Of a stretch of DNA of 64,000 bases, positions 9,780 to 18,740 are shown one piece after another. The DNA is taken from the NCBI GenBank assembly GCA_963790575.1, contig CAWBPD010000001.1, positions 248,001 through 312,000 on the forward strand, read 5' to 3'. Positions within the stretch are counted from its first letter, which is position 1. Each line of letters begins with the position of its first letter. The position numbers were made by a program, and so were the translations under genes. This DNA is from CAVTSA01 sp963790575 (lineage in GTDB: Bacteria; Chloroflexota; Dormibacteria; Dormibacterales; Dormibacteraceae). The notes under the pieces were generated by a model. The model searched no databases, was not told the DNA's origin, and saw only the letters and a list, made by a program, of their open reading frames with translations.

Positions 9780-9858
9780 GGTCCCGTGGTGTAGCCTGGC
9801 CAAACACGCAGCCCTGTCAAGGCTGAGAACGCCGGTTCGAATCCGGTCGGGACCGCCA
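9780..9858 (+). tRNA. tRNA-Asp (GTC)
   Basis: A full cloverleaf: acceptor GGTCCCG/CGGGACC with G discriminator and encoded CCA, D arm with GTGT/ACAC, anticodon stem CAGCC/GGCTG with loop CTGTCAA (anticodon GTC), and T loop TTCGAAT. It is 27 bases upstream of tRNA-Ser. Confidence 0.95.
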
Positions 9859-9884
9859 TCTCGCGCCCGTCCGCGGCGCGCACC

Positions 9885-9982
<98 letters not shown>

Positions 9983-10011
9983 GAGTTCAGTGATTGTCCG
10001 AATTTGGGCCG

Positions 10012-10037
10012 CGCGAACTCCTGCAATTCGCGGTTTT
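10012..10037 (+). terminator. Candidate Rho-independent terminator after the tRNA pair
   Basis: CGCGAA pairs with TTCGCG around a nine-base loop, followed directly by GTTTT. It lies 36 bases after tRNA-Ser on the same strand. The stem is short but the T run is clean for this genome. From here to 10265 I see nothing else that I can support. Confidence 0.55.
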
Positions 10038-10265
10038 GACAGCAATTGGACTCGACATTTCGGCTTGCCTTCTGGAGATCGCGCGCCGGTACGAGTTGTC
10101 AACGGACGCACGCGGGTGCTCTGAGTCGGAATTTCGATGATCTATTCACGCGGCCAGACCAGCGGGCTGCTCGGCCAGGCGGCTGAGGGGCCGTCGGAGG
10201 TCGGCGCGCCTGAACCCCCACTCGAAGGGTTGGGCCATCACCTCCAACTGCCGTCGTCAGTCCAA

Positions 10266-10913
10266 CTAATCATGCTTTCCCCCCACTCGCTCGAGCAGCG
10301 CCCCCTCCAACGCTGCTGTCAGCCAGTCCTCGTATCGCGCCGCTGACCAGCCGCACTGGAAGACGAGCAGCGCGTACACCGAAGAGGAACCGAGCGTGTA
10401 CAGCATGTCGGTTGCGTAGTCGATGTCGACCCCGACCTTTGCCGCCAACGCCGCCGCCACCTGCCGCATGTCTGCCCGGCGATTCTGACGGGCCCGATCG
10501 CGCCGGACGGCCAGTTGTGTGTCGGCGGAAGCTCCCGCCTCGGCGGCCTCGAGGAGCGCGGCGCTGCGTTCATTGAGCGTGGTCGTGAACCGGGCGAACA
10601 AGGCCGGGATTTCGCTGCCTGACGCCTCGACCGTCTGCCGGAACCAGTCGCGGTCGCGAACCACCACCGACGCGTCGTCGCCGCCGAGTGCGACGCCGAT
10701 GGCCTGGTCCAGCAGTGCCCGCTTGTTCGGGAAGTCGAAGTAGATTGTCCGGCTGGTGACGCCGGCGGCGGCGGCCACGTCGCTGATCGCGGTCGCCGCA
10801 TAACCCCGCTCCACGAACAGTCGCGAGGCGGCGGCAAGGATCCTTCGCCGCGTCGCGCGGGAGCGGTCGGCACGCGTCTTCGACCGGTAGGGGCGTCGCT
10901 TGACTTCCGCCAT
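10266..10913 (-). CDS. TetR/AcrR-family transcriptional regulator
   Basis: A 215-residue repressor. The basic N-terminus is followed by the TetR helix-turn-helix (about residues 20-65: RRRILAAASRLFVERGYAAT, then VTSRTIYFDFPNKRALL), and the remaining 150 residues form the variable ligand-binding helices. It is divergent from the membrane protein at 10966, with about 50 bases between the starts, so it probably represses that gene and itself. The ligand is unknown. Confidence 0.92.
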   Translation of the reverse strand: MAEVKRRPYRSKTRADRSRATRRRILAAASRLFVERGYAATAISDVAAAAGVTSRTIYFDFPNKRALLDQAIGVALGGDDASVVVRDRDWFRQTVEASGSEIPALFARFTTTLNERSAALLEAAEAGASADTQLAVRRDRARQNRRADMRQVAAALAAKVGVDIDYATDMLYTLGSSSVYALLVFQCGWSAARYEDWLTAALEGALLERVGGKHD

Positions 10914-10965
10914 TCCGCCGCGTAGTCTAGCCTAATTCGCTTCATAGAAAGTGAAAGGAAATTCG
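10914..10965. promoter_or_regulatory. Divergent promoter region between tetR and membrane protein gene
   Basis: The 52 bases are AT-richer than the surroundings and hold TAGTCTAGCCTAATTCGC, with possible -10 boxes in both directions. AAAGGA at 10954-10959 is the ribosome-binding site for GTG 10966. A TetR operator is expected here, but no long clean palindrome is visible. Confidence 0.4.
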
Positions 10966-11397
10966 GTGAGCAAAACGGAGAAGATTGCTATGTGGACGGA
11001 GATCGGGAAAAGCGACCTGCGGGAGAGGAGGAGCACCGAGCCGCTCCGGATCTGTGCGGCTGTTGTGGGCGCCTATGCCCTGCTGATCGGCCTACTGGTA
11101 ATCATCATCTTCTTCGAGGACGGGGTTCTCAACGTTCCGCTGATCGTTCTTTTCGCGATCGGCGTCGTGGTTGCCGTTGTCGCCCGGTGGGCGCGTCGTG
11201 GATGGGCCGCGTGGGTCGCGGTCGCCTACTCGGTCGGCACGCTGGCCGCGGATGGCCCGCACCAGATTCCGGAACTGCTGCGTCCAACTTCCGCAGTCCA
11301 TACGGCTGGCGCGGCGATCCTGGTGCTAGCCGGCGCTGTCTCGATCATCGTCTCGCTCTGGGCGGCCGTGACGCCAAGGCGCTCCAGGTCGAGCTAG
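10966..11397 (+). CDS. Four-helix membrane protein, probable TetR target
   Basis: A 143-residue protein with four predicted membrane segments at about residues 28-50, 53-75, 80-95 and 108-130, and a short basic C-terminus. No family is recognised. GTG at 10966 is preferred over GTG 10951 because AAAGGA sits six bases before it. The divergent TetR gene suggests that it is induced by a compound, perhaps as a small exporter or membrane-stress protein, but that is inference from arrangement only. Confidence 0.65.
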   Translation: MSKTEKIAMWTEIGKSDLRERRSTEPLRICAAVVGAYALLIGLLVIIIFFEDGVLNVPLIVLFAIGVVVAVVARWARRGWAAWVAVAYSVGTLAADGPHQIPELLRPTSAVHTAGAAILVLAGAVSIIVSLWAAVTPRRSRSS

Positions 11398-11480
11398 GGC
11401 CTGCCACAGACTTCCACCGGCCGTCGAAGACCAGCTGGGCTGGGTGGTGCTGGCGGTAGCAGGAAACGGAGAGGCGACAC

Positions 11481-11639
11481 ATGGCGATCAAGGGGCGCAA
11501 GCCGTTCGCTTTTACGCCCAACCCTCCAGCACGAGGTACTACGAAGCCGACGGTGCTAGCCTTCTGGCGGCGTCAATTGGGCCTCCGCAACACTGTGCTC
11601 GTCGGATCAGCGGTAACCAGCCCACCGGCGAAAACCTAA
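11481..11639 (+). CDS. Possible 52-residue hypothetical peptide
   Basis: ATG at 11481 has GGAGAGG six bases upstream and opens a 52-codon frame, MAIKGRKPF...SPPAKT, basic and without a membrane segment. I recognise no family. Support is limited to the ribosome-binding site and the start, so it may be a real small gene or the decayed 5' end of a longer one. Confidence 0.3.
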   Translation: MAIKGRKPFAFTPNPPARGTTKPTVLAFWRRQLGLRNTVLVGSAVTSPPAKT

Positions 11640-12119
11640 CCCGGCCGCGGCATGAGCTGACACGAGGCGATCCAGGAGCTCGTCGCCGCGAAGACTCGGA
11701 TCACTGCTGGTTCAATGCGGACCTCAGCGAGGGGAGCATAGCTGGCGCGGTTCCGGCGGCCGCGGCCGTTCTGACCTGGGCGACGGGGAACGGCTCGCGG
11801 CCACGCGGGTGGATCAGGATGCGGAGTAGCCGTGGGTCGACCACTGCGATTCGGTCAAGGAAGCCCCGATCTTGCCCCAGGCCTGCTACGTGCTGCCGAG
11901 GGCCTCGACCCGGTCGCCATAGGAATCGTCAACCATGCCCATCTCCCCCCGACCGCGTCCTTCACTGGCGAGCCTGCGCATCGAGATCATCCTGCCGGAA
12001 CGAGGTGACGGCCTGACCTAGCGACAAGAGTGCTCACCTCACCAGGCTGGCGTGGCCCGCTGGAGCGGGTGTCGGTCCGCCGCCTGAACGACCAAAGCCG
12101 CCGATAGGTCGCGGGGACC
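11640..12119. other. 480-base stretch without a supportable gene
   Basis: Open frames here have no credible ribosome-binding site, composition or family signal. I see no tRNA, no strong hairpin and no tandem repeat. It may be decayed coding sequence. Confidence 0.5.
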
Positions 12120-12554
12120 TCAGCCCATGTCCGAGAAGTCCTGCGTCAGCCAGTGCTCGGGACGCACGCGGTAGGTGGACTCGATCTCGGCCAGCTCAGG
12201 CGTGCCCCGGATATACGCCTCGGCCCCCTGCGGACCCAAATAGCGGGTGGCTATCTCCCGCCGCTCCTCCTCTTTCGAGTGATGAGAACCCACCACCGGT
12301 CCCTCTACGCTCACGTACTTGTAGGGCGGCTGCTCGCTCTGGACGCAGAGGCTGACTCGCCCCGCCCGCTCGATCAGGCGGGCTTTGCGCGTGGGTCGCC
12401 CGGTTACGAATCGGATCTCGCCGCCTGGCTCATACGCGTACCACACAGGCAGAGTGTGTGGGGCTCGGCCGTCCTCGTCGGTCACGCTCAGGACCCCCAC
12501 GTGGAGGTCGGTCAGGAAGCGCTCCCGCTCCTCGCGCGTCATAGGTCGTGGCAA
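12120..12554 (-). CDS. PPOX-class (pyridoxamine 5'-phosphate oxidase-like) flavoprotein
   Basis: A 144-residue split-barrel protein. MTREERERFLTD, then HVGVLSVTDEDGRAPHTLPVWYAYEPGGEIRF and a KARLIERAGRVSLCVQSE block, are the pattern of small FMN- or F420-binding PPOX proteins. Such proteins reduce or bind flavin/deazaflavin; many act on small xenobiotics or haem breakdown products. TTG at 12554 has AAGGAGGGA six bases upstream, so the non-ATG start is credible; an ATG four codons in is the alternative. It is a single gene downstream of the decayed MMPL locus. The substrate and cofactor are not determinable here. Confidence 0.82.
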   Translation of the reverse strand: MPRPMTREERERFLTDLHVGVLSVTDEDGRAPHTLPVWYAYEPGGEIRFVTGRPTRKARLIERAGRVSLCVQSEQPPYKYVSVEGPVVGSHHSKEEERREIATRYLGPQGAEAYIRGTPELAEIESTYRVRPEHWLTQDFSDMG

Positions 12555-12614
12555 TGTCGGTCCCTCCTTCAGTCCCTGGGCATAGGTGCCCGTCTGCTCC
12601 CCCTGAGGTTAGCG

Positions 12615-14837
12615 TCATGCTGCCCCGGCGGCGGGCTCGACCCAGGCTAACGCCGGATCATCACCCGCCTTCCGCTGCCCCGGGGCTGCCGTCGTGAGCG
12701 GGTCGGTGCCGGGCGCGGCTGGTTCGACGTTCAGCCGCAGCCACCGGTGGAGCCGGGCCAGCGGCGCCGGCGCCCACCAGTTGAGGTCGCCCAGAAGGCA
12801 CCTGAGGGCTGGCACCACCAGGCTTCGCACGACCGTCGCGTCGACGGTCACGGCCACCGCGAGCCCGAGTCCCAGCGTCTTGAGGAGGACCACGTCGGCG
12901 CCGAAGCCGAAGCAGGCGAAGACCGCGACCATGATGGCCGCCGCGCCCGAGATCAGCCGACCGTTGCGCGTGTCGCCGGTGCGGCGGTGTTCCTCCTGAA
13001 TCCGGGTCAGCATCAGGACCTCGTAGTCCATCGAGAGGCCGAACAGGATCGCGAAGATCAGGACCGCGATGCCGGGGTCGATCGTCTGCGGCGTGAACCC
13101 CAGCAGGCCCGCAAGATGGCCCTCCTGGATGCCCCACACGATGACGCCGAACGCTGCGCCCGCGGAGAGGACGTTCATGACCACCGCCTTGAGCGGCAGC
13201 AGCACCGCGCCGAGGAGTAGGAAGAGAACGAGGTAGGTGGCCAGGATCACCGCACCCGCGGCCAGCGGCGCCCGCCCCAGGATCCAGGCGTTGTCGTCCT
13301 ACACCGAGGCGGTGGTGCCGGTCGCCAGCTTGCGGCCCCCCGTGGGTTGCGGGGCCGAGCGGACCTCGGTCAGGAGCGATCTCGCCTGCGGGCTGTTCGG
13401 CTGGTAGCTGCTGTGCACCTGAAGGACCAGGATGTGAGGGCCTACATCGGCCTGCTTGCTCGGGGATCCAGGTGAGGCCGCCGGGTCATCGATGGAGAGA
13501 ACGCCGGGCAGCCCGGCTAGGGTTGCCGCCAGCCTTCTTGCATAGCCGCCGCGGTCCGCGCTCAAGGGTCCTCCTGACCGGTAGTCGAGCACGACCGGGA
13601 TCGTCTCCTGATCCTGCTGCGGAAAGTTGGCTGCGATCTGGTTATACGCAGAGCGGCTCTCCGCGCGCGGCGGCAGCTCCTTGATCCCGCCACTGCCGAG
13701 CTGGATGCCGAGCACCGGCCACGCGAGCAGCCCGAGCAGGGCCAGGGCGGGCAACAGGGCCGGCACCGGGTGCTGCATGACGTTCCGGGCGATCGGATGC
13801 CAGAACCCTGACCTCCCGGAATTGCGTCCGACGATCGGGAGCCGGGTGCGGCTGACTCTGGGGCCCAGGATCGAGAGCAGTGCGGGCAGGAGGTGAACGC
13901 GTAGAGGACGGCCGCGCCCACCGCCAGTCCTGCTGCCAGCCCCATCGTGGCCAGGTACGAGCCCTGGAAGAAGAGCAGGCTCGAGAGACCGACGGCGACC
14001 GCCAGGCCGGAAAAGATGACCGGCCGTCCCGCCGTGGACATGGCGACCGCGAGGCTCTGCTGGGGGTCGGAGCCGGTCCGCAGCTGCTCCCGGTAGCGGC
14101 TGATGATGAAGAGCGAATAATCGACGCCGACGCCGAGCCCGATGAGGGCGATGATGGCGGTGGCGTACTGGCTGATGTCGATGAATCGGCCGAGAACGAA
14201 CGCGGCGCTGACTCCGCCGACGACCTTCAGCGTGCCCACGCCGAGCGGAAGGGCGGCGCCGACGACCGTGCCCAGCACCACCAGCAGCAGGATCGCGGTG
14301 GCGACGACTGCCAACAGGCCCGCGCGCATGAGGTCGTTCCCCAGAGCCTGGTTGCCGTCGGCGGTGACGGCCAGGTCGCCGGTCGCGTGGACGGTGAGGG
14401 GCGCGCTCCGGCCGACCTCTCCGCGCAGAGTGGGGTACGCGTTCTGCGCGCTTTTGCCGTCACCGTTCAACTGCACCACGGCGAGGGCCTCACGGCCATC
14501 CCCAGGCTTCAGCGCCGCGGCCACCTGCGCGCTGGTGTCGTAGAGGGTCTCGGGGCTCTTGAGACGCCGGTCGTCGCGCAATCGCCGCAGCGATCCCAGC
14601 ATGGCCGCCTTGAAGGCGGGGTCGGTGACTCGCAGCGTTTGGCTCTGGTAGAGGAGCTCGAACGAGGGGCGCTGGTTGTGGGCAGCTCCCGGTCGATCAG
14701 GCCGGTCCCCATCGCCGATTCGGTGTCCTCGGGCGAGCCGGTGAAGGTCGGGCTGACCCTTTCGCGGTGCCGCCGAAGGAGAACCCGACCAGGATCAGCG
14801 ACACCAGCAGCATCAGCCAGCGGCGGGCATGGGTCAT
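12615..14837 (-). pseudogene. Decayed MMPL-family RND transporter
   Basis: Reading from 14837 downward, MTHARRWLMLLVSLILVGFS is the first membrane segment. The frame then slips between about 14765 and 14690, and AHNQRPSFELLYQS onward continues in another frame through the first periplasmic domain and a run of membrane helices including GVDYSLFIISRYREQ. One base is missing near 13892 (FTFLPALLSILGP is restored by adding T). The next section ends at a TAG (13299-13301) where TAC (Tyr) is expected, and the final membrane half continues in the same frame to 12615. Intact, it would be about 740 residues and export lipids or hydrophobic drugs. Two frameshifts plus a nonsense codon make loss of function likely unless these are sequence errors. 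Confidence 0.85.
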
Positions 14838-15142
14838 GAACCGGTTGGGGGCGGCACCGTGCCAGTGTTCCTCACCCGGCTCGAAGAACACCCGGTCACC
14901 GGGACGGACCACCTCGATCGGACCCCCGCGACGCTGGGCCCGCCGACCCCACCGGTGACATAGATGGTTTGGCCGTTCGGATGGACGTGCCACGCCCTGC
15001 GCGCGCCCGGCGTGAAGTGAACGCTGCTCGCGCTCGCCTGCGAGCCGTTCCGCGGACTCGCTACTGAATCGACGTACACGGCGCCGGTGAACCAGTTGCT
15101 GGGGCCTCGCATGGTGTCGACGCCGTTCTTGGTGATCTCCAC
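14835..15142 (-). pseudogene. Frameshifted cupin-domain protein, truncated at its C-terminus
   Basis: GTG at 15142 with AAGGAGAG upstream starts a cupin: MEITKNGVDTMRGPSNWFTG, then FTPGARRAWHVHPNGQTIYV, which carries the first metal-binding histidines. One base is gained near 14930-14945. In the restored frame it reads GGPIEVVRPGDRVFFEPGEE and HWHGAAPNRFMTH, the second cupin motif. That restored frame runs without a stop straight into the MMPL N-terminus (MTHARRW...), so the cupin tail has been lost at the junction. Small cupins of this kind often sit beside dehydrogenases like the next gene. Confidence 0.75.
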
Positions 15143-15217
15143 TTTGTCTCTCCTTAGACCCTGGCCGGCGCCGCCCCAACTGGCACTCGTCCCGCGGCCC
15201 GATGGTGCGGACGATGC

Positions 15218-16240
15218 CTACGGGCGCAACAGGACTTTGATGGCGCGCCGTTCGTCCATCGCTCGGTAGCCCTCGAGTGCCTGGTCGAGCGGCAACTCGA
15301 GGTCGAAGACCTTGCCGGGGTCGATCCGCCGGTTCCAGATCAGGTCGATCAGCTGGGGCAGGAAGCGGCGCACCGGGGCCGGGCCACCGTGCAGGTGCGC
15401 GTGCGAGAAGAACAGCTCGTCGCCGGGCAACTCCACACCGTGCGCGACGCCGACGTAGCCGACGTGTCCACCCGGTCGAGTCGAGCGGATGGCCTGCATC
15501 ATCGACTCCTGGTTGCCCACCGCCTCGACGACCGAGTGTGCCCCGAGCCCTCCTGTGAGCTGTTTGACCTTCGCCACGCCGTCGTCGCCACGCTCGGTGA
15601 CGATGTCGGTGGCCCCGAACTCGAGGGCGAGCTCCTGTCGGGTTCGGTGCCGGCTCATGGCGATGATCCGCTCCGCCCCCAGCTGCCTGGCGGCCAGCAC
15701 GGCGAGCAGTCCGACCGCCCCGTCGCCGACCACGACGACCGTCTTGCCAGGCCCGGCGTCGGCCGCCACGGCGCCGAACCAGCCCGTTCCCAGGACGTCG
15801 GAGGCCGCGAGCAAGCTCGGGACGAGATCGTCGGACGGGACGCGGGGGGTGGCCACCAAGGTCCCGTCCGCCAGGGGGACGCGCAGCCATTCCGCCTGAG
15901 CGCCGTTGGGACCTACGGACTCGCGGTGGATGCACGAGGTCTGGTAGCCGGCCCGGCAGATCTCGCAGGTGTTGTCCGAGGCGAAGAAGGAGCCGATCAC
16001 GAAGTCGCCCACCTTGACGTTCCTCACCTCGCCGCCGACCAGTTCTACGACGCCGGCGTACTCGTGCCCCATGGGCGAGGGGCCATCGATTGGGTCGATC
16101 CCACGGAACGGCCACAGGTCGGATCCGCAGATGCAAGTCGCGGCGAGGCGGATGACCGCGTCGGTCGGCGCCAGGATCGTCGGGTCCACACGCTCCTCGA
16201 CGCGAACGTCGCCGGGGGCATACATGATTGCTCCGCGCAT
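15218..16240 (-). CDS. Zinc-dependent alcohol dehydrogenase (MDR family)
   Basis: A 340-residue medium-chain dehydrogenase/reductase. The catalytic zinc site is seen as CICGSD and GHEYAG, a structural-zinc-like stretch as DNTCEICRAGYQTSC (three cysteines rather than four), and the NAD(P)-binding turn as GDGAVGLLA. ATG at 16240 follows AGGAGGAGT and begins MRGAIMYAPGDVRVEE, as in the family. It oxidises an alcohol or reduces an aldehyde; the substrate is unknown. It is transcribed ahead of the cupin/MMPL remnants and downstream of an AraC gene, a cluster seen in many soil actinobacteria. Confidence 0.9.
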   Translation of the reverse strand: MRGAIMYAPGDVRVEERVDPTILAPTDAVIRLAATCICGSDLWPFRGIDPIDGPSPMGHEYAGVVELVGGEVRNVKVGDFVIGSFFASDNTCEICRAGYQTSCIHRESVGPNGAQAEWLRVPLADGTLVATPRVPSDDLVPSLLAASDVLGTGWFGAVAADAGPGKTVVVVGDGAVGLLAVLAARQLGAERIIAMSRHRTRQELALEFGATDIVTERGDDGVAKVKQLTGGLGAHSVVEAVGNQESMMQAIRSTRPGGHVGYVGVAHGVELPGDELFFSHAHLHGGPAPVRRFLPQLIDLIWNRRIDPGKVFDLELPLDQALEGYRAMDERRAIKVLLRP

Positions 16241-16345
16241 GGTCGGTACTCCTCCTTGCCTCGGGGGCCCTGCCCGCCGGATGCCGATGGCTTGAACAGA
16301 AGTCCGGAGGCCTTCATCTGCGAGCACGGGCGACGCCCGTCCGCT

Positions 16346-16368
16346 TGAGAGAGAGTAAGCGCTCTCTT
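16346..16368. promoter_or_regulatory. Inverted repeat, candidate operator upstream of the dehydrogenase
   Basis: GAGAGAGT-AAGC-GCTCTCTTT is a near-palindrome (minus strand AGAGAGCGCTTACTCTCT) about 110 bases before the dehydrogenase start and 90 bases after the AraC stop. The shape suits a TetR-type operator more than a terminator, since no long stem or T run follows on the minus strand. It could belong to a regulator elsewhere. Confidence 0.45.
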
Positions 16369-16457
16369 TGGAACCGTGATTGGCCGATCGTCCAGGATGC
16401 TTGTACTATTCTGCGGCCAGTCTGGGCCATGGAGGCGGCCGGCCAGCGGCCGCCCGC

Positions 16458-17363
16458 TCACAGACCCGGGCTTACCGTCGGGGCCTCACGTAGGCGCTCG
16501 ACATGCCGCACCGGCGGCGCGCCAAAGAGCCGCTTGTACTCGCGGTTGAAGTGTGAGGCGTCGTCGTAGCCCACCCGGAACCCGGCGGTCGCGGCGTCCA
16601 GATGATCGCTGAGCATGAGACGGCGCGCCTCCTGCAGCCGCAGCTGCTTCTGGAACTGCAACGGACTCATGCCGGTGACCGCCTTGAAGTGGTGATGGAA
16701 GCCCGAGACACTCATTCCGACATCGCGCGCGACGGCTTCGATGCGCAGCGACTGCCGGTAGTCCCGGCGCAGGCGCTGGACAGCCTCGGCGATGGGGTGG
16801 GTAGCACCACCGAGGACAGCGATGTGACCGAGCCTGTCGCCCTGCTCGCCGGTCAGCAGCCGGTAGACGATCTCTCGCCTCGTTAGGGGGGCGAGAAACC
16901 GAGCCTCTTCGGGAGTGTCGAGGAGCCGGATCAGCCGCACCACCGCATCCAGCAGGCCGGCATCCAGCCGGCTGACGGCGATCGCGGCCACCGCGGACGG
17001 GTTCCGCGGTGCGGGGTGACCCGCCTCGACCAGGACCGACGTGACGACGGCAGGGTCGAGCTCGAGGATGATGCCCAGGTATGGCCGCCCCACCGACGCC
17101 TGGATGATCCGCGACGCGATCGGAAGCTCAATGGTGGCGATGAGGTAATGCGCGGGGTCGTGCCGGTAGGGACGCCCACCCAACAGGATCTCCTTGCTGC
17201 CCTGAGCGACCACGCACAGGGACGGAGAGGACGCGCTCGGCCCCAGGTCCGTAGGCGAGGACGCCCGGCGCAGGCGCAGCCCCGGCATCGGATCGATCGT
17301 CCCGTCGACGCGGATGGCTTGCCCCAGACGCTCAACCAGTTCCGCGCGGCCGTCCTCCAGCAT
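16458..17363 (-). CDS. AraC-family transcriptional regulator with AraC_N domain
   Basis: About 301 residues. The N-terminal AraC_N domain is seen from PMPGLRLRRASSPTDLGPSA through SLCVVAQGSKEILLGG. The C-terminal AraC double helix-turn-helix covers the last 100 residues (SLRIEAVARDVGMSVSGFHH, then SPLQFQKQLRLQEARRLM and AGFRVGYDDASHFNREYKR). ATG 17363 follows GGGAGGGG and matches the family N-terminus; an upstream in-frame ATG at 17438 lacks a site. It probably controls the dehydrogenase locus downstream on the same strand. Confidence 0.9.
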   Translation of the reverse strand: MLEDGRAELVERLGQAIRVDGTIDPMPGLRLRRASSPTDLGPSASSPSLCVVAQGSKEILLGGRPYRHDPAHYLIATIELPIASRIIQASVGRPYLGIILELDPAVVTSVLVEAGHPAPRNPSAVAAIAVSRLDAGLLDAVVRLIRLLDTPEEARFLAPLTRREIVYRLLTGEQGDRLGHIAVLGGATHPIAEAVQRLRRDYRQSLRIEAVARDVGMSVSGFHHHFKAVTGMSPLQFQKQLRLQEARRLMLSDHLDAATAGFRVGYDDASHFNREYKRLFGAPPVRHVERLREAPTVSPGL

Positions 17364-17474
17364 GCGCCCCTCCCGCTCTGACTCTTGGCGCCCCACCAAA
17401 CGCGTACGCAATCCTCCGGTCGCCGGAGTCAGTGCCATGGCTGAAGAATGCTACAGGGGCGCTGCAGGATCGTC

Positions 17475-18278
17475 CTACCGCCCGCGAGGACCGGGATGTT
17501 CCGCCGCATCGAGGATGTCCAGCACGCGAGGACCCAAACGAACGCCGAGTGCCTCCACCTGATCGCGGCGCAACCAGCGGGCGTCGGAGATCTCCTCCGC
17601 CTGCAACCGCAAGCCTCCGCCGACCGCCCGCGCGGCGAAGAAGTGCAGCGCCAGGTCGTCGCGGCGAAAGGAATACACGAGGTCGGCGATCTCGACGACC
17701 AGCCCTGTCTCTTCCAGGGACTCACGACAGGCGGCCGCGCGCAAGCTTTCGCCTGGCTCGACCATGCCGCCCGGAAAGCCCCACAGCCGCGGGGTGACGT
17801 AGCAATGCTCGAGCAGGAGAACCGCGCCGTCAGACTCGATCACCGCGAAAGCGGCGCTGCGAGTGAAAGACATCAGTCGGTCGAGGTGGTGGGCGGCGTG
17901 CTCGAGGGCGATCAGCTCCTCGCCGGCCTCCTTCGTAACGCCGGTTGGGAGTTCGATCTCGCACCCCGTGTCGAGCGCGATGGGGTCACCGCCGATGGAA
18001 CGCAGGCGGATCCCGACCACGAACGAGTCCGGTCTGATCTCCTTGGCGCCGGCGGACACGACGACGCGCTCGGGATGGCCCAGCTTCTGGCCTCGCGGCA
18101 GGCGACGGGTGCGGCGCTTCAATTGGGGTGACAGTGAGGAGCAGAGGGCGAGGTACGCCGAGACCGCGTCCGCGACCCAGCGCTCCACCACGTCGTCTCG
18201 AACGCCGCCGCACGCGTCGAGATCGTCCTCGGTGATGGCGTACGTCTCCAGCACCGGCCAGTGGCTCACGAAGTTCAT
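17475..18278 (-). CDS. Hotdog thioesterase-like domain fused to a Nudix hydrolase
   Basis: A 267-residue two-domain protein. Residues 1-130 resemble an acyl-CoA thioesterase of the hotdog fold: DVVERWVADAVSAYLALCSS, a basic linker, then PERVVVSAGAKEIRPDSFVV and an EELIALEHAAHH helix. Residues 136-267 are a Nudix domain with the box GGMVEPGESLRAAACRESLEETGL (written here only to its key residues G, E, R-E and E-E-G). ATG 18278 is chosen so that the hotdog part is kept; a shorter start at 17873 would give a Nudix domain alone but has no ribosome-binding site. The pairing hints at hydrolysis of a CoA or nucleotide-linked substrate, but the reaction is unknown. It is divergent from the next gene with only 27 bases between. 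Confidence 0.68.
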   Translation of the reverse strand: MNFVSHWPVLETYAITEDDLDACGGVRDDVVERWVADAVSAYLALCSSLSPQLKRRTRRLPRGQKLGHPERVVVSAGAKEIRPDSFVVGIRLRSIGGDPIALDTGCEIELPTGVTKEAGEELIALEHAAHHLDRLMSFTRSAAFAVIESDGAVLLLEHCYVTPRLWGFPGGMVEPGESLRAAACRESLEETGLVVEIADLVYSFRRDDLALHFFAARAVGGGLRLQAEEISDARWLRRDQVEALGVRLGPRVLDILDAAEHPGPRGR

Positions 18279-18305
18279 CGCTGCCCGGACGTATTCTGGC
18301 CGGGC

Positions 18306-18689
18306 ATGAGCGAAATGAGTGAGGAGCAGCTCATCGACCGACTCTTCGATCTCGAGAACGAGGGCCTGGCCGAGCAGCGGGCCGAGCTGATCGGGGAGCG
18401 CTTCCTCTCCCTCATCAACGACGAAGACAACGGGCGCGCGTACGTCTTCCAGCACGGCGTCGACGAGACCGAGGGGGCGCAGGTCCCGGAGGGGACCGAG
18501 TTCTGGGAATACTCGGACCTGGACGAGGCCCAGCGCGCCTACCGGGACCTGCTCCAGGAGGCCCAACGGAACGGGGAGCTGGTCGAAGAAGATTCGGACG
18601 AAGACCTCGGCGACTCCGAGACCGCCGGGGCCGAGATCAGAGGGCGCTATTCGGCGAGCGACGAGGACCCGCTGATCGACCAGTCGTAG
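18306..18689 (+). CDS. Small, very acidic soluble protein
   Basis: A 127-residue protein rich in Glu and Asp, opening MSEMSEEQLIDRLFDLENEG, with an aromatic patch TEFWEYSDLDEAQRAYRDLL in the middle and an acidic, probably disordered end (EEDSDEDLGDSETAG). No membrane segment or catalytic motif is visible, and I do not recognise a family. ATG at 18306 or 18315 could start it. It is divergent from the hotdog-Nudix gene and may share its control region. Confidence 0.6.
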   Translation: MSEMSEEQLIDRLFDLENEGLAEQRAELIGERFLSLINDEDNGRAYVFQHGVDETEGAQVPEGTEFWEYSDLDEAQRAYRDLLQEAQRNGELVEEDSDEDLGDSETAGAEIRGRYSASDEDPLIDQS

Positions 18690-18740
18690 GCCCCCGCGCC
18701 GCGCATCCCCGCGACCCGGGCGCCGCGGTACCGTGCCGTC

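Noticed and set aside
10137..10346. 69-residue frame before tetR
   Set aside because: It overlaps the tetR 3' end antisense and has no start signal or family pattern.
11444..12016. 190-residue frame in the 11.4-12.1 kb gap
   Set aside because: No ribosome-binding site, random composition, and it conflicts with the short frame at 11481 that does have one.
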